This document shows positions 57,313-64,000 of a stretch of 64,000 nucleotides of DNA, piece after piece. Positions within the stretch are counted from its first letter, which is position 1. Each line of letters opens with the position of its first letter. The notes below the pieces were generated by a model, which saw only the letters and a list, made by a program, of their open reading frames with translations, was not told the DNA's origin and did no database searches. The DNA is taken from contig NZ_CP101154.1 of the NCBI RefSeq assembly GCF_024298905.1, positions 62,001 to 126,000 of the forward strand, given 5' to 3'. Source of the stretch: Natronomonas marina. Lineage in GTDB: Archaea > Halobacteriota > Halobacteria > Halobacteriales > Haloarculaceae. The position numbers were made by a program, and so were the translations under genes.

Positions 57313-58764
57313 TTGTCTACAATTGACACACGCATCCCGCTCGGCATCGGCGGCGCCGACGAGGTGCTACACGGCGGCCTGCTGCCGGCGCGGTCGTACA
57401 TGCTTCGCGGCGAGGCCGGCACCGGCAAGACCATCTTCGGCTTCCACTACCTGACGACGGGCGTCGCGGCCGGCGAGTCCTGTCTGTTCGTCGCCTTCGA
57501 GGAACCGGCCGACGACATCCGGGAGAACGCCGAGACGCTCGGCTTCGACCTCGACGAGGTGGAGATACTGGACCTGAGCCCGGACGCGAGCAAGTTCCTC
57601 GAGGAGGAGCAGTACAGCGTCTTCGCGCCCGACGAGGTGGAGAACGAGTCGGTGACCGACCGCATCGTCGAGGCAGTCGAGCGGGTCGACCCCGACCGGG
57701 TGTTCGTCGACCCGCTGACCCAGCTACAGTACCTCTCGGCGGACGACTACCAGTTCCGCCAGGAGGTCGCCGGGCTGATGAGCTACCTCGAGAACCGGGG
57801 GGCGACGGTGCTCTTTACGACCCAGCCGACGCCCTCGCGGCCCGACGACGACCTCCAGTACCTCTGTGACGGGGCGCTCGCGCTGGAGCGCTCGGAGTAC
57901 GGCCGCTCGTTTTCGGTCCTGAAGTTCCGGGGGTCGGACTTCCAGGGCGGCAGCCACACGCTCCGCATCGACGGGACCGGGGTGTCGGTGTACCCGAAAC
58001 TGGTCCCCGGCGAGTACGACAGCGACTTCTCCGTCGAGCGGGTCGGCTCCGGCGTCGACGAACTCGACTCGCTACTCGGCGGCGGCATCGAGCGCGGCTC
58101 CGTCACGGTCGTCAGCGGCCCCAGCGGCGTCGGCAAGACCACCACCGGGACGCACTTCCTGACGGAGGCCGCCGCCCGCGGCGAGACGGCCGCCGCCTTC
58201 CTCTTCGAGGAGACCGAGTCGTCGTTCCGGCACCGCTCGGACGCCATCGGCCTCCCCACGGAGGAACTGATAGCCGACGGGGACCTGACGCTCGAGTACA
58301 TCGAGCCCCTGTCCATCTCGTCCGACGAGTTCGCCCACAAAGTCAAGACCGCCGTCGAGGACGAGGGCGCCAGCGTGGTGATGATAGACGGCACGGCGGG
58401 CTACCGGCTCTCCCTTCGGGGCCGGGAGGACGAACTCGTCTCCGAACTGCACGCGCTGGTCCGGTACCTCCGGAACGTGGGGGTGACGGTCATCCTCGCC
58501 GAGGAGGTCCGCAGCATCACCGGCGAGTTCCAGCCCTCCAGCGAGAACATCAGTTACCTGGCCGACAACATCCTCTTCCTCCGGTACCTGGAGGTCCGCG
58601 GCGAGATACGGAAGGCGGTCGGCGTCCTCAAGAAGCGGCTCGGGGACTTCGAGCCGACGCTCCGGGAACTGCGGATCACCGGCGACGGGATGTGGATCGG
58701 CGACCCGCTGGACGACCTCAGGGGCGTCCTGACGGGGACGCCGGAGTGGCGCGACGACGACTGA
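57313..58764 (+). CDS. KaiC-like two-domain RecA-family ATPase
   Basis: A 483-residue ATPase with two tandem RecA/KaiC domains: Walker A GEAGTGKT (33-40) and GPSGVGKT (269-276), each followed by a KaiC-type Glu pair (FVAFEEPA, near 63, and LFEETES, near 295). I chose the TTG at 57313 because a TATA-like ggatttatc (57278-57286) places the transcript start at about 57310; the GTG at 57262 lies before the promoter. Haloarchaeal KaiC-like proteins are linked to sensory transduction. The phosphorylated Ser-Thr pair of cyanobacterial KaiC is not recognisable. It is followed after 14 bases by the LOV histidine kinase. Confidence 0.88.
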   Translation: MSTIDTRIPLGIGGADEVLHGGLLPARSYMLRGEAGTGKTIFGFHYLTTGVAAGESCLFVAFEEPADDIRENAETLGFDLDEVEILDLSPDASKFLEEEQYSVFAPDEVENESVTDRIVEAVERVDPDRVFVDPLTQLQYLSADDYQFRQEVAGLMSYLENRGATVLFTTQPTPSRPDDDLQYLCDGALALERSEYGRSFSVLKFRGSDFQGGSHTLRIDGTGVSVYPKLVPGEYDSDFSVERVGSGVDELDSLLGGGIERGSVTVVSGPSGVGKTTTGTHFLTEAAARGETAAAFLFEETESSFRHRSDAIGLPTEELIADGDLTLEYIEPLSISSDEFAHKVKTAVEDEGASVVMIDGTAGYRLSLRGREDELVSELHALVRYLRNVGVTVILAEEVRSITGEFQPSSENISYLADNILFLRYLEVRGEIRKAVGVLKKRLGDFEPTLRELRITGDGMWIGDPLDDLRGVLTGTPEWRDDD

Positions 58765-58778
58765 CTGGTGAGACGGGA

Positions 58779-61724
58779 ATGAGCGACCACGAGCGAGCGG
58801 CACGGACCGTGCTCGAGGGGACCGACGAGCGGGTGCTCCTCTCGATGGCCGGCGAGCGCGACCGGGAACTGCTCGCCGGTCGACTCGGCGACCGCTACCG
58901 GGTGGTGGACGGCGACCCCGGGGAGTTCGACGCGTTCGACCTCTGTATCGTCGACGGGCCGACCTACCGCCGGGTCGAGGGCTCGCTCGCCGAGTTGAAA
59001 CGCGAGACGGAGGCGTACCTGCCGGTGCTGTTGCTCGTCGAGGACCGCGAGCGGGCCCGCGAGGCCGAGTGGATCACCGAGACCGTCGGTGGCACCGTCG
59101 ACGACGTGCTCGTGATTCCGACGCCGAAGCACGAACTCGACGCACGGATCGAAGCGATGCTGCGGGCACGCCGGCAGTCCCGGCGGCTGGCGCTGTACCG
59201 CCGGGCGATGGACGAGGCGTCCATCGGCATCAGCATCACCGACCCCGACCGGCCGGACAACCCCCTGGTGTACGTCAACGACGGCTTCTGCCGGCTCACC
59301 GGCTACGACCGGGAGGACGTCCTCGGGGAGAACTGCCGCTTGCTCCAGGGGCCCGACACCGAGGAGGCGACCGTCGACCGCCTCCGGGACGCCATCGCGG
59401 CCGGGGAGCCGGTCACCGTCGAGATACTGAACTACCGGGCGGACGGCGAGCCGTTCTGGAACCGCCTGACCGTCGCGCCGGTCCGCGACGATGACGGCGA
59501 GGTGTCTCACTACCTCGGCTTCCAGGAGGACGTCACCGAGCAGGTCGAACGCAAGCGGGAGGTGCGCCGCGAGCGCGAGCGGTTCGAGGCGCTGGCCCGG
59601 ACGGCGACCGACGCCATCCTCCTCGTCGACCCCGAGAGCACGGTCGTCTACGCCAACGCCGCCGTCGAGCGGGTCTTCGGCCACGAGCCCGCCGAAATCG
59701 AGGGCGAACCGCTGACGAAGCTGATGCCCGAGGGGCACCGGGACAGCCACCGCGAGGGCATCGAGCGCTACCTCGAGACCGGCGAGCGGGACATCGACTG
59801 GAACGCGGTCCGGTTCCCCGGCCTGCACGCCGACGGCCACGAGGTGCCGCTGGAGCTATCCTTCGGCGAGTTCGAGTGGGACGACGGGCGACTGTTCGCC
59901 GGCATCATCCGCGACGTCTCCGACCGGGTGGCACTCGAGGGCGAACTCCGGGAGGAGCGGGAACTGCTCGAACAGATATTCGAGACGAGTCCCGTCGGCA
60001 TCACAGTCGTCGACGCCGACGGCGACATCGTCCGCGCCAACGAGGCCGCCGAGGAAGAACTCGGACTCGAACGCTCCGAAATCACGTCGCGGACGTTCGA
60101 CACACCGGCGTGGGAGACGTTCGACGCCGACGGCGAGCCGATTCCGGCCGAGGAACTTCCGACCGCTCGCGTGCTTCGGACCGGCGAACCGGTCGAGGAC
60201 TACCGCCACGGCATCCGCGTCGACGGCGAAGAGCGGTGGCTGTCAATCAACTCCGCGCCCCTGACCGACGAGGCGGGCAACGTCGAGTCGGTGGTCAACG
60301 CGGTCCGGGACATCACCGACCAAACCGAGCGACAGCGGGAACTCGAACGGTACGAGACGCTCGTCGAGGCCATCGACGACGCGGCGTGGGCGTACGACGA
60401 GGACGGCTGTCTCTCGCTGGTCAACCGGGAGTTCCTCGACAACCTCTCGGTCCCCCGCGAGGCCGTCATCGGCGTCCACCTCTCGGAGTTCGAGTCGCTG
60501 TTCGCCGACCCCGGGGACTACGAGGAGTACCGGAATCTCGTCGAGGACCTGCTGGCCGGCCGGCGGGAGGAGGCCACCATCGACATCGAGTTGACGCTCC
60601 CCGACGGCCGCTTCGTCGCGAACCTGAGCCTCGCCTCGATACCCGGCGACGACGGCCCGGTCGGCGCGGCCGCCGTCGCCCGCGACATCACCGAACGGGT
60701 CGACCGCGAGCGGGACCTGAAACGGTACGAGACCATCGTCCAGACGACCCCGGACCCCATCTACGTCCTCGACCCCGAGGGCCGGTTCGTCCGCGTCAAC
60801 GACGCCATGGTCGAGGCCAGCGGCTACGACCGCGAGGACCTGATCGGGAACCACGCCTCGATGGTGGCCGACGAGGCGATGGTCGCCCGGGTCGAGGCGA
60901 TCATCCGGGATCTGCTGGCGGGTGACCGGGACCACGCGACCTTCGAGGGGTCGATGACCTTCGCCGACGACACCCGCCGCGAGTACTCGACCAGCCTCTC
61001 CCTGCTCCGGGAAGCGGGCGAGTTCAGGGGAACCGTCGTCGCTGCCCACGACGTGACCGACCTCCGGGACCACAAGCGTCGGCTGTCGGTGCTGGACCGG
61101 GTCCTCCGGCACAACCTCCGCAACCGGATGAACGTCGTCCTCGGCTACGCCAGGGAACTCGCCGACCACGACGACCCCGAGGTCGCCCACCTCGGAAGCG
61201 CCATCGCCGACAGTGCCGACGACCTGCTGGAGTTGAGCGAGAGCGCACGGGAGTTCGAGAGCGTCATCTCCGGGACCGCGGAGGCGACCACGACGATGGA
61301 CGTCGTCGCCCTGGTCGAGACCGCGGTCGCCGCCGCCCGGAGCGAGTACCCCGGAGCCGACATCTCCGTCGACTGTCCCGACGCCGCACACGCCAGAGCC
61401 CACGAGACCTTCGAACTCGCCGTCGAGGAACTGCTCGAGAACGCGATCACGCACTGCGACTGCGAGGACCCCACCGTCGAGGTGTCCGTCACGGTCGCCG
61501 ACGACGCGGTCCTGATCCGCGTCGCCGACGAGGGGCCCGGCCTCGACGACGTCGACCGGCGGGCGCTGCAGTCCGGCAGCGAATCGCCGCTGGAGCACAC
61601 CCAGGGGCTCGGCCTCTGGCTGGTCAAGTGGACCGTCGAGAGCGCCGGCGGCGAACTCGACATCGAGGCCCGCGAGCCACAGGGCACCGTCGTTACACTC
61701 TCGTTGCCGCGAGCGCCGCCGTAG
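58779..61724 (+). CDS. LOV/multi-PAS sensor histidine kinase
   Basis: A 981-residue soluble kinase. The first 130 residues form a degenerate receiver-like domain without the usual Asp pattern. The first PAS domain is a LOV domain: GENCRLLQG with adduct-forming Cys186, the FMN-contact NYRADGEPFWN and GFQEDVTE, so flavin-based blue-light sensing is expected. Four further PAS domains follow (about 265-385, 390-510, 515-640, 645-765). The kinase core (about 770-981) has the phosphoacceptor box LRHNLRNRMNVV, the N box ELLENAITH and DEGPGL. It is 14 bases after the KaiC-like gene, so probably co-transcribed. No response regulator is adjacent. Confidence 0.93.
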   Translation: MSDHERAARTVLEGTDERVLLSMAGERDRELLAGRLGDRYRVVDGDPGEFDAFDLCIVDGPTYRRVEGSLAELKRETEAYLPVLLLVEDRERAREAEWITETVGGTVDDVLVIPTPKHELDARIEAMLRARRQSRRLALYRRAMDEASIGISITDPDRPDNPLVYVNDGFCRLTGYDREDVLGENCRLLQGPDTEEATVDRLRDAIAAGEPVTVEILNYRADGEPFWNRLTVAPVRDDDGEVSHYLGFQEDVTEQVERKREVRRERERFEALARTATDAILLVDPESTVVYANAAVERVFGHEPAEIEGEPLTKLMPEGHRDSHREGIERYLETGERDIDWNAVRFPGLHADGHEVPLELSFGEFEWDDGRLFAGIIRDVSDRVALEGELREERELLEQIFETSPVGITVVDADGDIVRANEAAEEELGLERSEITSRTFDTPAWETFDADGEPIPAEELPTARVLRTGEPVEDYRHGIRVDGEERWLSINSAPLTDEAGNVESVVNAVRDITDQTERQRELERYETLVEAIDDAAWAYDEDGCLSLVNREFLDNLSVPREAVIGVHLSEFESLFADPGDYEEYRNLVEDLLAGRREEATIDIELTLPDGRFVANLSLASIPGDDGPVGAAAVARDITERVDRERDLKRYETIVQTTPDPIYVLDPEGRFVRVNDAMVEASGYDREDLIGNHASMVADEAMVARVEAIIRDLLAGDRDHATFEGSMTFADDTRREYSTSLSLLREAGEFRGTVVAAHDVTDLRDHKRRLSVLDRVLRHNLRNRMNVVLGYARELADHDDPEVAHLGSAIADSADDLLELSESAREFESVISGTAEATTTMDVVALVETAVAAARSEYPGADISVDCPDAAHARAHETFELAVEELLENAITHCDCEDPTVEVSVTVADDAVLIRVADEGPGLDDVDRRALQSGSESPLEHTQGLGLWLVKWTVESAGGELDIEAREPQGTVVTLSLPRAPP

Positions 61725-61748
61725 CCGGTGGTGTCGGCCGCCCCCGTT

Positions 61749-62012
61749 TCACCACCGGCGCGCCGTCCGGACCCAAAATTCCGCCCACAGCCGGATGTTC
61801 TCGGCGATGGACGAACCGACCGCCGGCTGCCGGTCGGTTCGAGCGGCGGGCCGGACGGCGACCTCCGCTCGACAGTCCGGACACAGATACCGGGTCCTGT
61901 GGCCCGTCTCGACGACCTGCCAGTCCCCGTCGGGACGGCTCCGGTGGCCGCAGTTCGGGCAGAACAGCGTCGACTTCGGCGGGACGTCGTCGGCGGACGG
62001 GCGAGACTCCAT
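61749..62012 (-). CDS. Small zinc-ribbon protein
   Basis: An 87-residue protein with two CxxC pairs, CPNC (about 18-21) and CPDC (about 44-47), a zinc ribbon of the type found in haloarchaeal small regulators. The C-terminal helix is aromatic-rich (IRLWAEFWVRTARRW). It lies 12 bases downstream of the 58-residue gene, on the same strand, and the pair probably forms an operon. I think it is conserved in haloarchaea but cannot name the family with certainty. Confidence 0.72.
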   Translation of the reverse strand: MESRPSADDVPPKSTLFCPNCGHRSRPDGDWQVVETGHRTRYLCPDCRAEVAVRPAARTDRQPAVGSSIAENIRLWAEFWVRTARRW

Positions 62013-62023
62013 CGACGGCCGAC

Positions 62024-62200
62024 TCAGCCGGCGGTCCGCTCGAGGGCCTCCCCGAGCTCCTCGCGCACCGGAATCCCGCGGGAGCGAAGCGCCGTCTTCA
62101 TCTTCGCCGTCGACACGCCGCCCCGGGCGGCCGCCCGCTCGAGGTCGAGCGTCCCGCTACGATACAGCGTCATCGCCGCCGTCAGTGACCTGAATGACAT
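62024..62200 (-). CDS. Small helix-turn-helix-like protein (DUF7317-like)
   Basis: A 58-residue protein, beginning MSFRSLTAAMTLYRSGTLDL and containing RAAARGGVSTAKMKTALRSRGIPV, a helix-turn-helix-like arrangement. The start at 62200 is preferred because the preceding frame is AT-rich promoter DNA (gattta near 62235). It resembles the DUF7317/UPF0175-type small proteins of haloarchaea; the identification is from memory. It precedes a zinc-ribbon gene by 11 bases. A DNA-binding role is plausible. Confidence 0.68.
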   Translation of the reverse strand: MSFRSLTAAMTLYRSGTLDLERAAARGGVSTAKMKTALRSRGIPVREELGEALERTAG

Positions 62201-62414
62201 CTGGCCTTCGGCCGAATAAATTCGGTACGAGTAGTTAAATCTTCTGCGAGAATAGATGCCATACAATAGGAGAAAATGAGTAGAAAAACGTCGATTGTTT
62301 TGATATATGTGGTAGAATAAGACGAACTTCTATCAGGCCTCCGAGGGAAAGAGACGTTCGATGCCGGCGGCGTCGCTGTCGCTCCGCGCTGCTCGCCGTT
62401 GGTTCGGGACGGAA
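62201..62414. other. AT-rich intergenic segment
   Basis: The stretch 62210-62335 is clearly AT-rich for this genome (for example ataggagaaaatgagtagaaa) and includes the promoter of the two small minus-strand genes. No protein gene is apparent. Low GC next to a tRNA gene with duplicated 3' end is what remnants of an inserted element often look like, but no integrase or ends are visible. Confidence 0.4.
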
Positions 62415-62565
62415 CGGGCCGAGAGGGATTTGAACCGGAGCCAGACGTGCTCGCTCACGCCGTTCGCTGCGCGCGACTGGCAGGATTCAAATCCTCCTCT
62501 GCCGGTTCACTCGACGGTTCGCTCCGCTCACCGTCTCGTTGCACGGGCCGAGAGGGATTTGAACC
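62415..62565 (-). repeat. Duplicated 3' end of tRNA-Lys
   Basis: The T-loop/acceptor end of tRNA-Lys (GGTTCAAATCCCTCTCGGCCCG on the minus strand, 62544-62565) recurs at 62415-62436, 129 bases downstream of the tRNA. Midway (62480-62500) is a palindromic GGATTCAAATCC that resembles the T loop again. The spacer includes hairpin-prone GAGCGGAGCGAACC-type sequence. The layout parallels the repeats beside tRNA-Asp. Confidence 0.85.
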
Positions 62566-62617
62566 CCCGACCATCTGGTTAAAAGCCAGATGCTCTGCCG
62601 GACTGAGCTATCGGCCC
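62544..62617 (-). tRNA. tRNA-Lys (TTT)
   Basis: A complete 74-base cloverleaf on the minus strand: acceptor GGGCCGA/TCGGCCC, D arm GCTC/GAGC, anticodon stem TCTGG/CCAGA with loop CTTTTAA and anticodon TTT, and T arm GGGGG-TTCAAAT-CCCTC with one G-T pair. The discriminator is G; CCA is not encoded. It reads AAA and AAG. Confidence 0.95.
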
Positions 62618-62657
62618 GCGACTCCGCGTTGTCGTGGTTCGCGGTAAATCCTTTCGA

Positions 62658-63311
62658 TTAGAGGAACTCCTCGAGGGCCTCGACGACGACCTCCTCGGGC
62701 GGAACGTCCTCGAGGGCGGCGTGCCGGCGGAGTTCCCGGTAGGTCGCCGGCGGCAGCGAGACCTGGAGTTCCCCGAGGTCGATGCCCTCGGCGGCCAGCG
62801 CCGACTCGACGCTCTCGCCGTCGTTCACCCGGGAGGCGATGGACCGGACCTCCCGGACCGTGAGGTCGTGGTCCAGCGCCGCCCACGCCAAGAGGAACCG
62901 GGACTCGCCGGCGACGCGGGCGATGTGCTTCGCGGCGGTCGGCGCGATTTCCCCCAGCGCGACGTGTCGACGAATCGAGCGCGGCAGGTCGTGGACCCGG
63001 GCCCACTTGCGGATGAACGAGACGGTCACGTCGCCGTCGGCGCGCTCGGCGGCGGCCTTGTAGGAGCCGGTCCCCCGAACCAGCGCCGCACAGGCGGCCG
63101 CCCCCCGGAGTATGTAGACGTTGTCCTCGCTGCCGACGGTGTTGTTGGCGAACCGACCGACGGTGTCGGCCGCCGCCGCCAGGCTCTCGGGGTCGGTCGG
63201 GTCGAACTGGACGGCGCTCTCGCCGGCGACGCGGGGGTCTCCCCGGATGACCGGCTGGCCGACCGGCGACTCCCGGTCGGTCGGTGGTTCGCCGCCCCGT
63301 TCGTCACTCAT
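62658..63311 (-). CDS. DUF7119-like protein with ParB-type HTH and C-terminal RHH-like end
   Basis: A 217-residue soluble protein. The central stretch LPRSIRRHVALGEIAPTAAK (about 116-135) followed by HIARVAGESRF resembles the helix-turn-helix of ParB/KorB partition proteins, where the G-E-I-A-P turn precedes the recognition helix. The last 45 residues (LQVSLPPATYRELRRHAALE and EEVVVEALEEF) look like a ribbon-helix-helix. The DUF7119 assignment is from memory. Both features suggest a DNA-binding protein. It begins 67 bases downstream of the RND-winged-helix gene and is followed by tRNA-Lys. Confidence 0.68.
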   Translation of the reverse strand: MSDERGGEPPTDRESPVGQPVIRGDPRVAGESAVQFDPTDPESLAAAADTVGRFANNTVGSEDNVYILRGAAACAALVRGTGSYKAAAERADGDVTVSFIRKWARVHDLPRSIRRHVALGEIAPTAAKHIARVAGESRFLLAWAALDHDLTVREVRSIASRVNDGESVESALAAEGIDLGELQVSLPPATYRELRRHAALEDVPPEEVVVEALEEFL

Positions 63312-63378
63312 CGATCTCCGGTACGGACAGCGAGGGGAAAAACGTCCCGCCACCGGGAGCGACGAGCGCACGCACGCG

Positions 63379-64000
63379 TCAGTCGTCGTCGGCGTGGTCG
63401 CCACGGCCCGCGGCGCCGGCCGGCGCGCCGTTCCGGGCACGGTGGAACTGATCGAGGGTCGCCTGGCTGGCGCCGTCGGGCGCCGAGAGCCACTCGACGG
63501 CCGCCTCGTGTGAGAGCGGGCGACGCCGGTCGTCGCCGTCGGCACCGGGCGCCAGCAGGCCGTAGTCGTCCAGCCGTCCGAGGGCGGCCTCGACCGCCGG
63601 CGTCTCGAGGTCGGTCACGGCCGCGATGGCGTCCGGCGAGGCGCCGTCGAGCCACTGGAGGGCGACGAACACCGCGGCTTCGGTCTCCGAGAGACCCAGC
63701 CGCTCGTAGACCGCGATCCACTGGCCGTCCAGCGGGCCGCCGCCGCCGCTGCCGGCGGTCGGCGTCGCCGGACCCCTCGGTTCGTCGTCGAGGTACGACA
63801 CCGTCCGGTCGGTCGACCCCGGCCGGACCGCCCGCGTCCAGATGACGAGCATACTCGGAAGCAGGAACACGCTCCCGAGGAAGGCGTAGACGATGGTGAG
63901 CCCGGTGATGATCCCGAACTGCTGCAGCGGCGGCAGGATCGAGAAGGCGAGCACGCCGAACCCGCCGACCGTCGTCGCCGCGCTCCCCAGGAGTGCGCCG
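63379..64000 (-). CDS. RND transporter C-terminus fused to a winged-helix domain (5' end beyond window)
   Basis: The visible 207 codons hold the last two membrane helices of an RND/MMPL exporter (GALLGSAATTVGG, then LPPLQQFGIITGLTIVYAFL, ending PSMLVIW), closely resembling the C-terminus of the exporter at 5165-7789. After a Gly/Pro-rich linker comes a cytoplasmic winged-helix-like domain (YERLGLSETEAAVFVALQWL, then SPDAIAAVTDLETPAVEAAL and a wing GLLAPGADG). The first part of the gene is beyond the window. TrmB/MarR-like wHTH domains normally bind DNA, so a direct link between transport and gene control is possible. Confidence 0.85.
   Translation of the reverse strand, partial: GALLGSAATTVGGFGVLAFSILPPLQQFGIITGLTIVYAFLGSVFLLPSMLVIWTRAVRPGSTDRTVSYLDDEPRGPATPTAGSGGGGPLDGQWIAVYERLGLSETEAAVFVALQWLDGASPDAIAAVTDLETPAVEAALGRLDDYGLLAPGADGDDRRRPLSHEAAVEWLSAPDGASQATLDQFHRARNGAPAGAAGRGDHADDD

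Overview
The window is chromosomal DNA from a halophilic archaeon (class Halobacteria). Evidence: GC-rich DNA, very acidic proteins, leaderless genes whose start codon lies about 27 bases after a TATA-like box, an archaeal RNA polymerase cluster with split B subunit (rpoH-rpoB2-rpoB1-rpoA1-rpoA2-nusA), archaeal uS12/uS7, RadA, UPF0200/UPF0201 proteins, tRNA genes without encoded CCA, and an NAD-dependent DNA ligase, which is typical of haloarchaea but rare in other archaea. I cannot name the genus.

Layout. 1-8.8 kb: a large truncated hydrolase-like gene, a small coiled-coil protein, a membrane glycosyltransferase, serA, an RND exporter and serB. 8.8-12.9 kb: methionine/homocysteine synthesis, with metX between two O-acetylhomoserine sulfhydrylase paralogs. 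13-17.2 kb: a run of small plus-strand genes (thioesterase, hypothetical proteins, a HExxH protein, GNAT) ending in a membrane-anchored arylsulfotransferase-like propeller protein. 17.3-28.5 kb: ribosomal and RNA polymerase genes on the minus strand; rpoA2 carries a 491-residue intein inside the catalytic trigger loop. 28.7-30.4 kb: tRNA-Asp, tandem repeats containing its 3' end, and an IS630-type insertion sequence. 30.4-37.5 kb: a flavin split-barrel protein, a three-gene MacB-like ABC operon, an RNB-type RNase, a zinc-ribbon protein, an M29 aminopeptidase and a 58-residue membrane protein. 37.5-38.7 kb: 1.2 kb without recognisable protein genes, holding a strong promoter with a highly structured possible ncRNA, tRNA-Arg(TCT) and a second interrupted tRNA-Arg copy. 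38.7-57.2 kb: mixed housekeeping and metabolic genes (UPF0200/0201, molybdopterin oxidoreductase, THUMP methyltransferase, pheA, Nudix, ZIP transporter, radA, PspAB, ligA, class V aminotransferase, MFS, MBL hydrolase, SDR). 57.3-61.7 kb: a two-domain KaiC-like ATPase followed by a LOV/PAS histidine kinase. 61.7-64 kb: small zinc and DNA-binding-type proteins, tRNA-Lys with a duplicated 3' end, and the end of a second RND transporter fused to a winged-helix domain.

Genes that work together: serA and serB, possibly with the class V aminotransferase for the middle step, can make serine; metX and the two metY genes make homocysteine; the RNA polymerase genes overlap by a few bases throughout and are probably translationally coupled. 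The most unusual signals are the repeated tRNA T-arm/acceptor sequences beside all three tRNA genes, the trigger-loop intein, the LOV kinase/KaiC-like pair, the structured non-coding block at 37.5-37.9 kb and the RND-winged-helix fusion.
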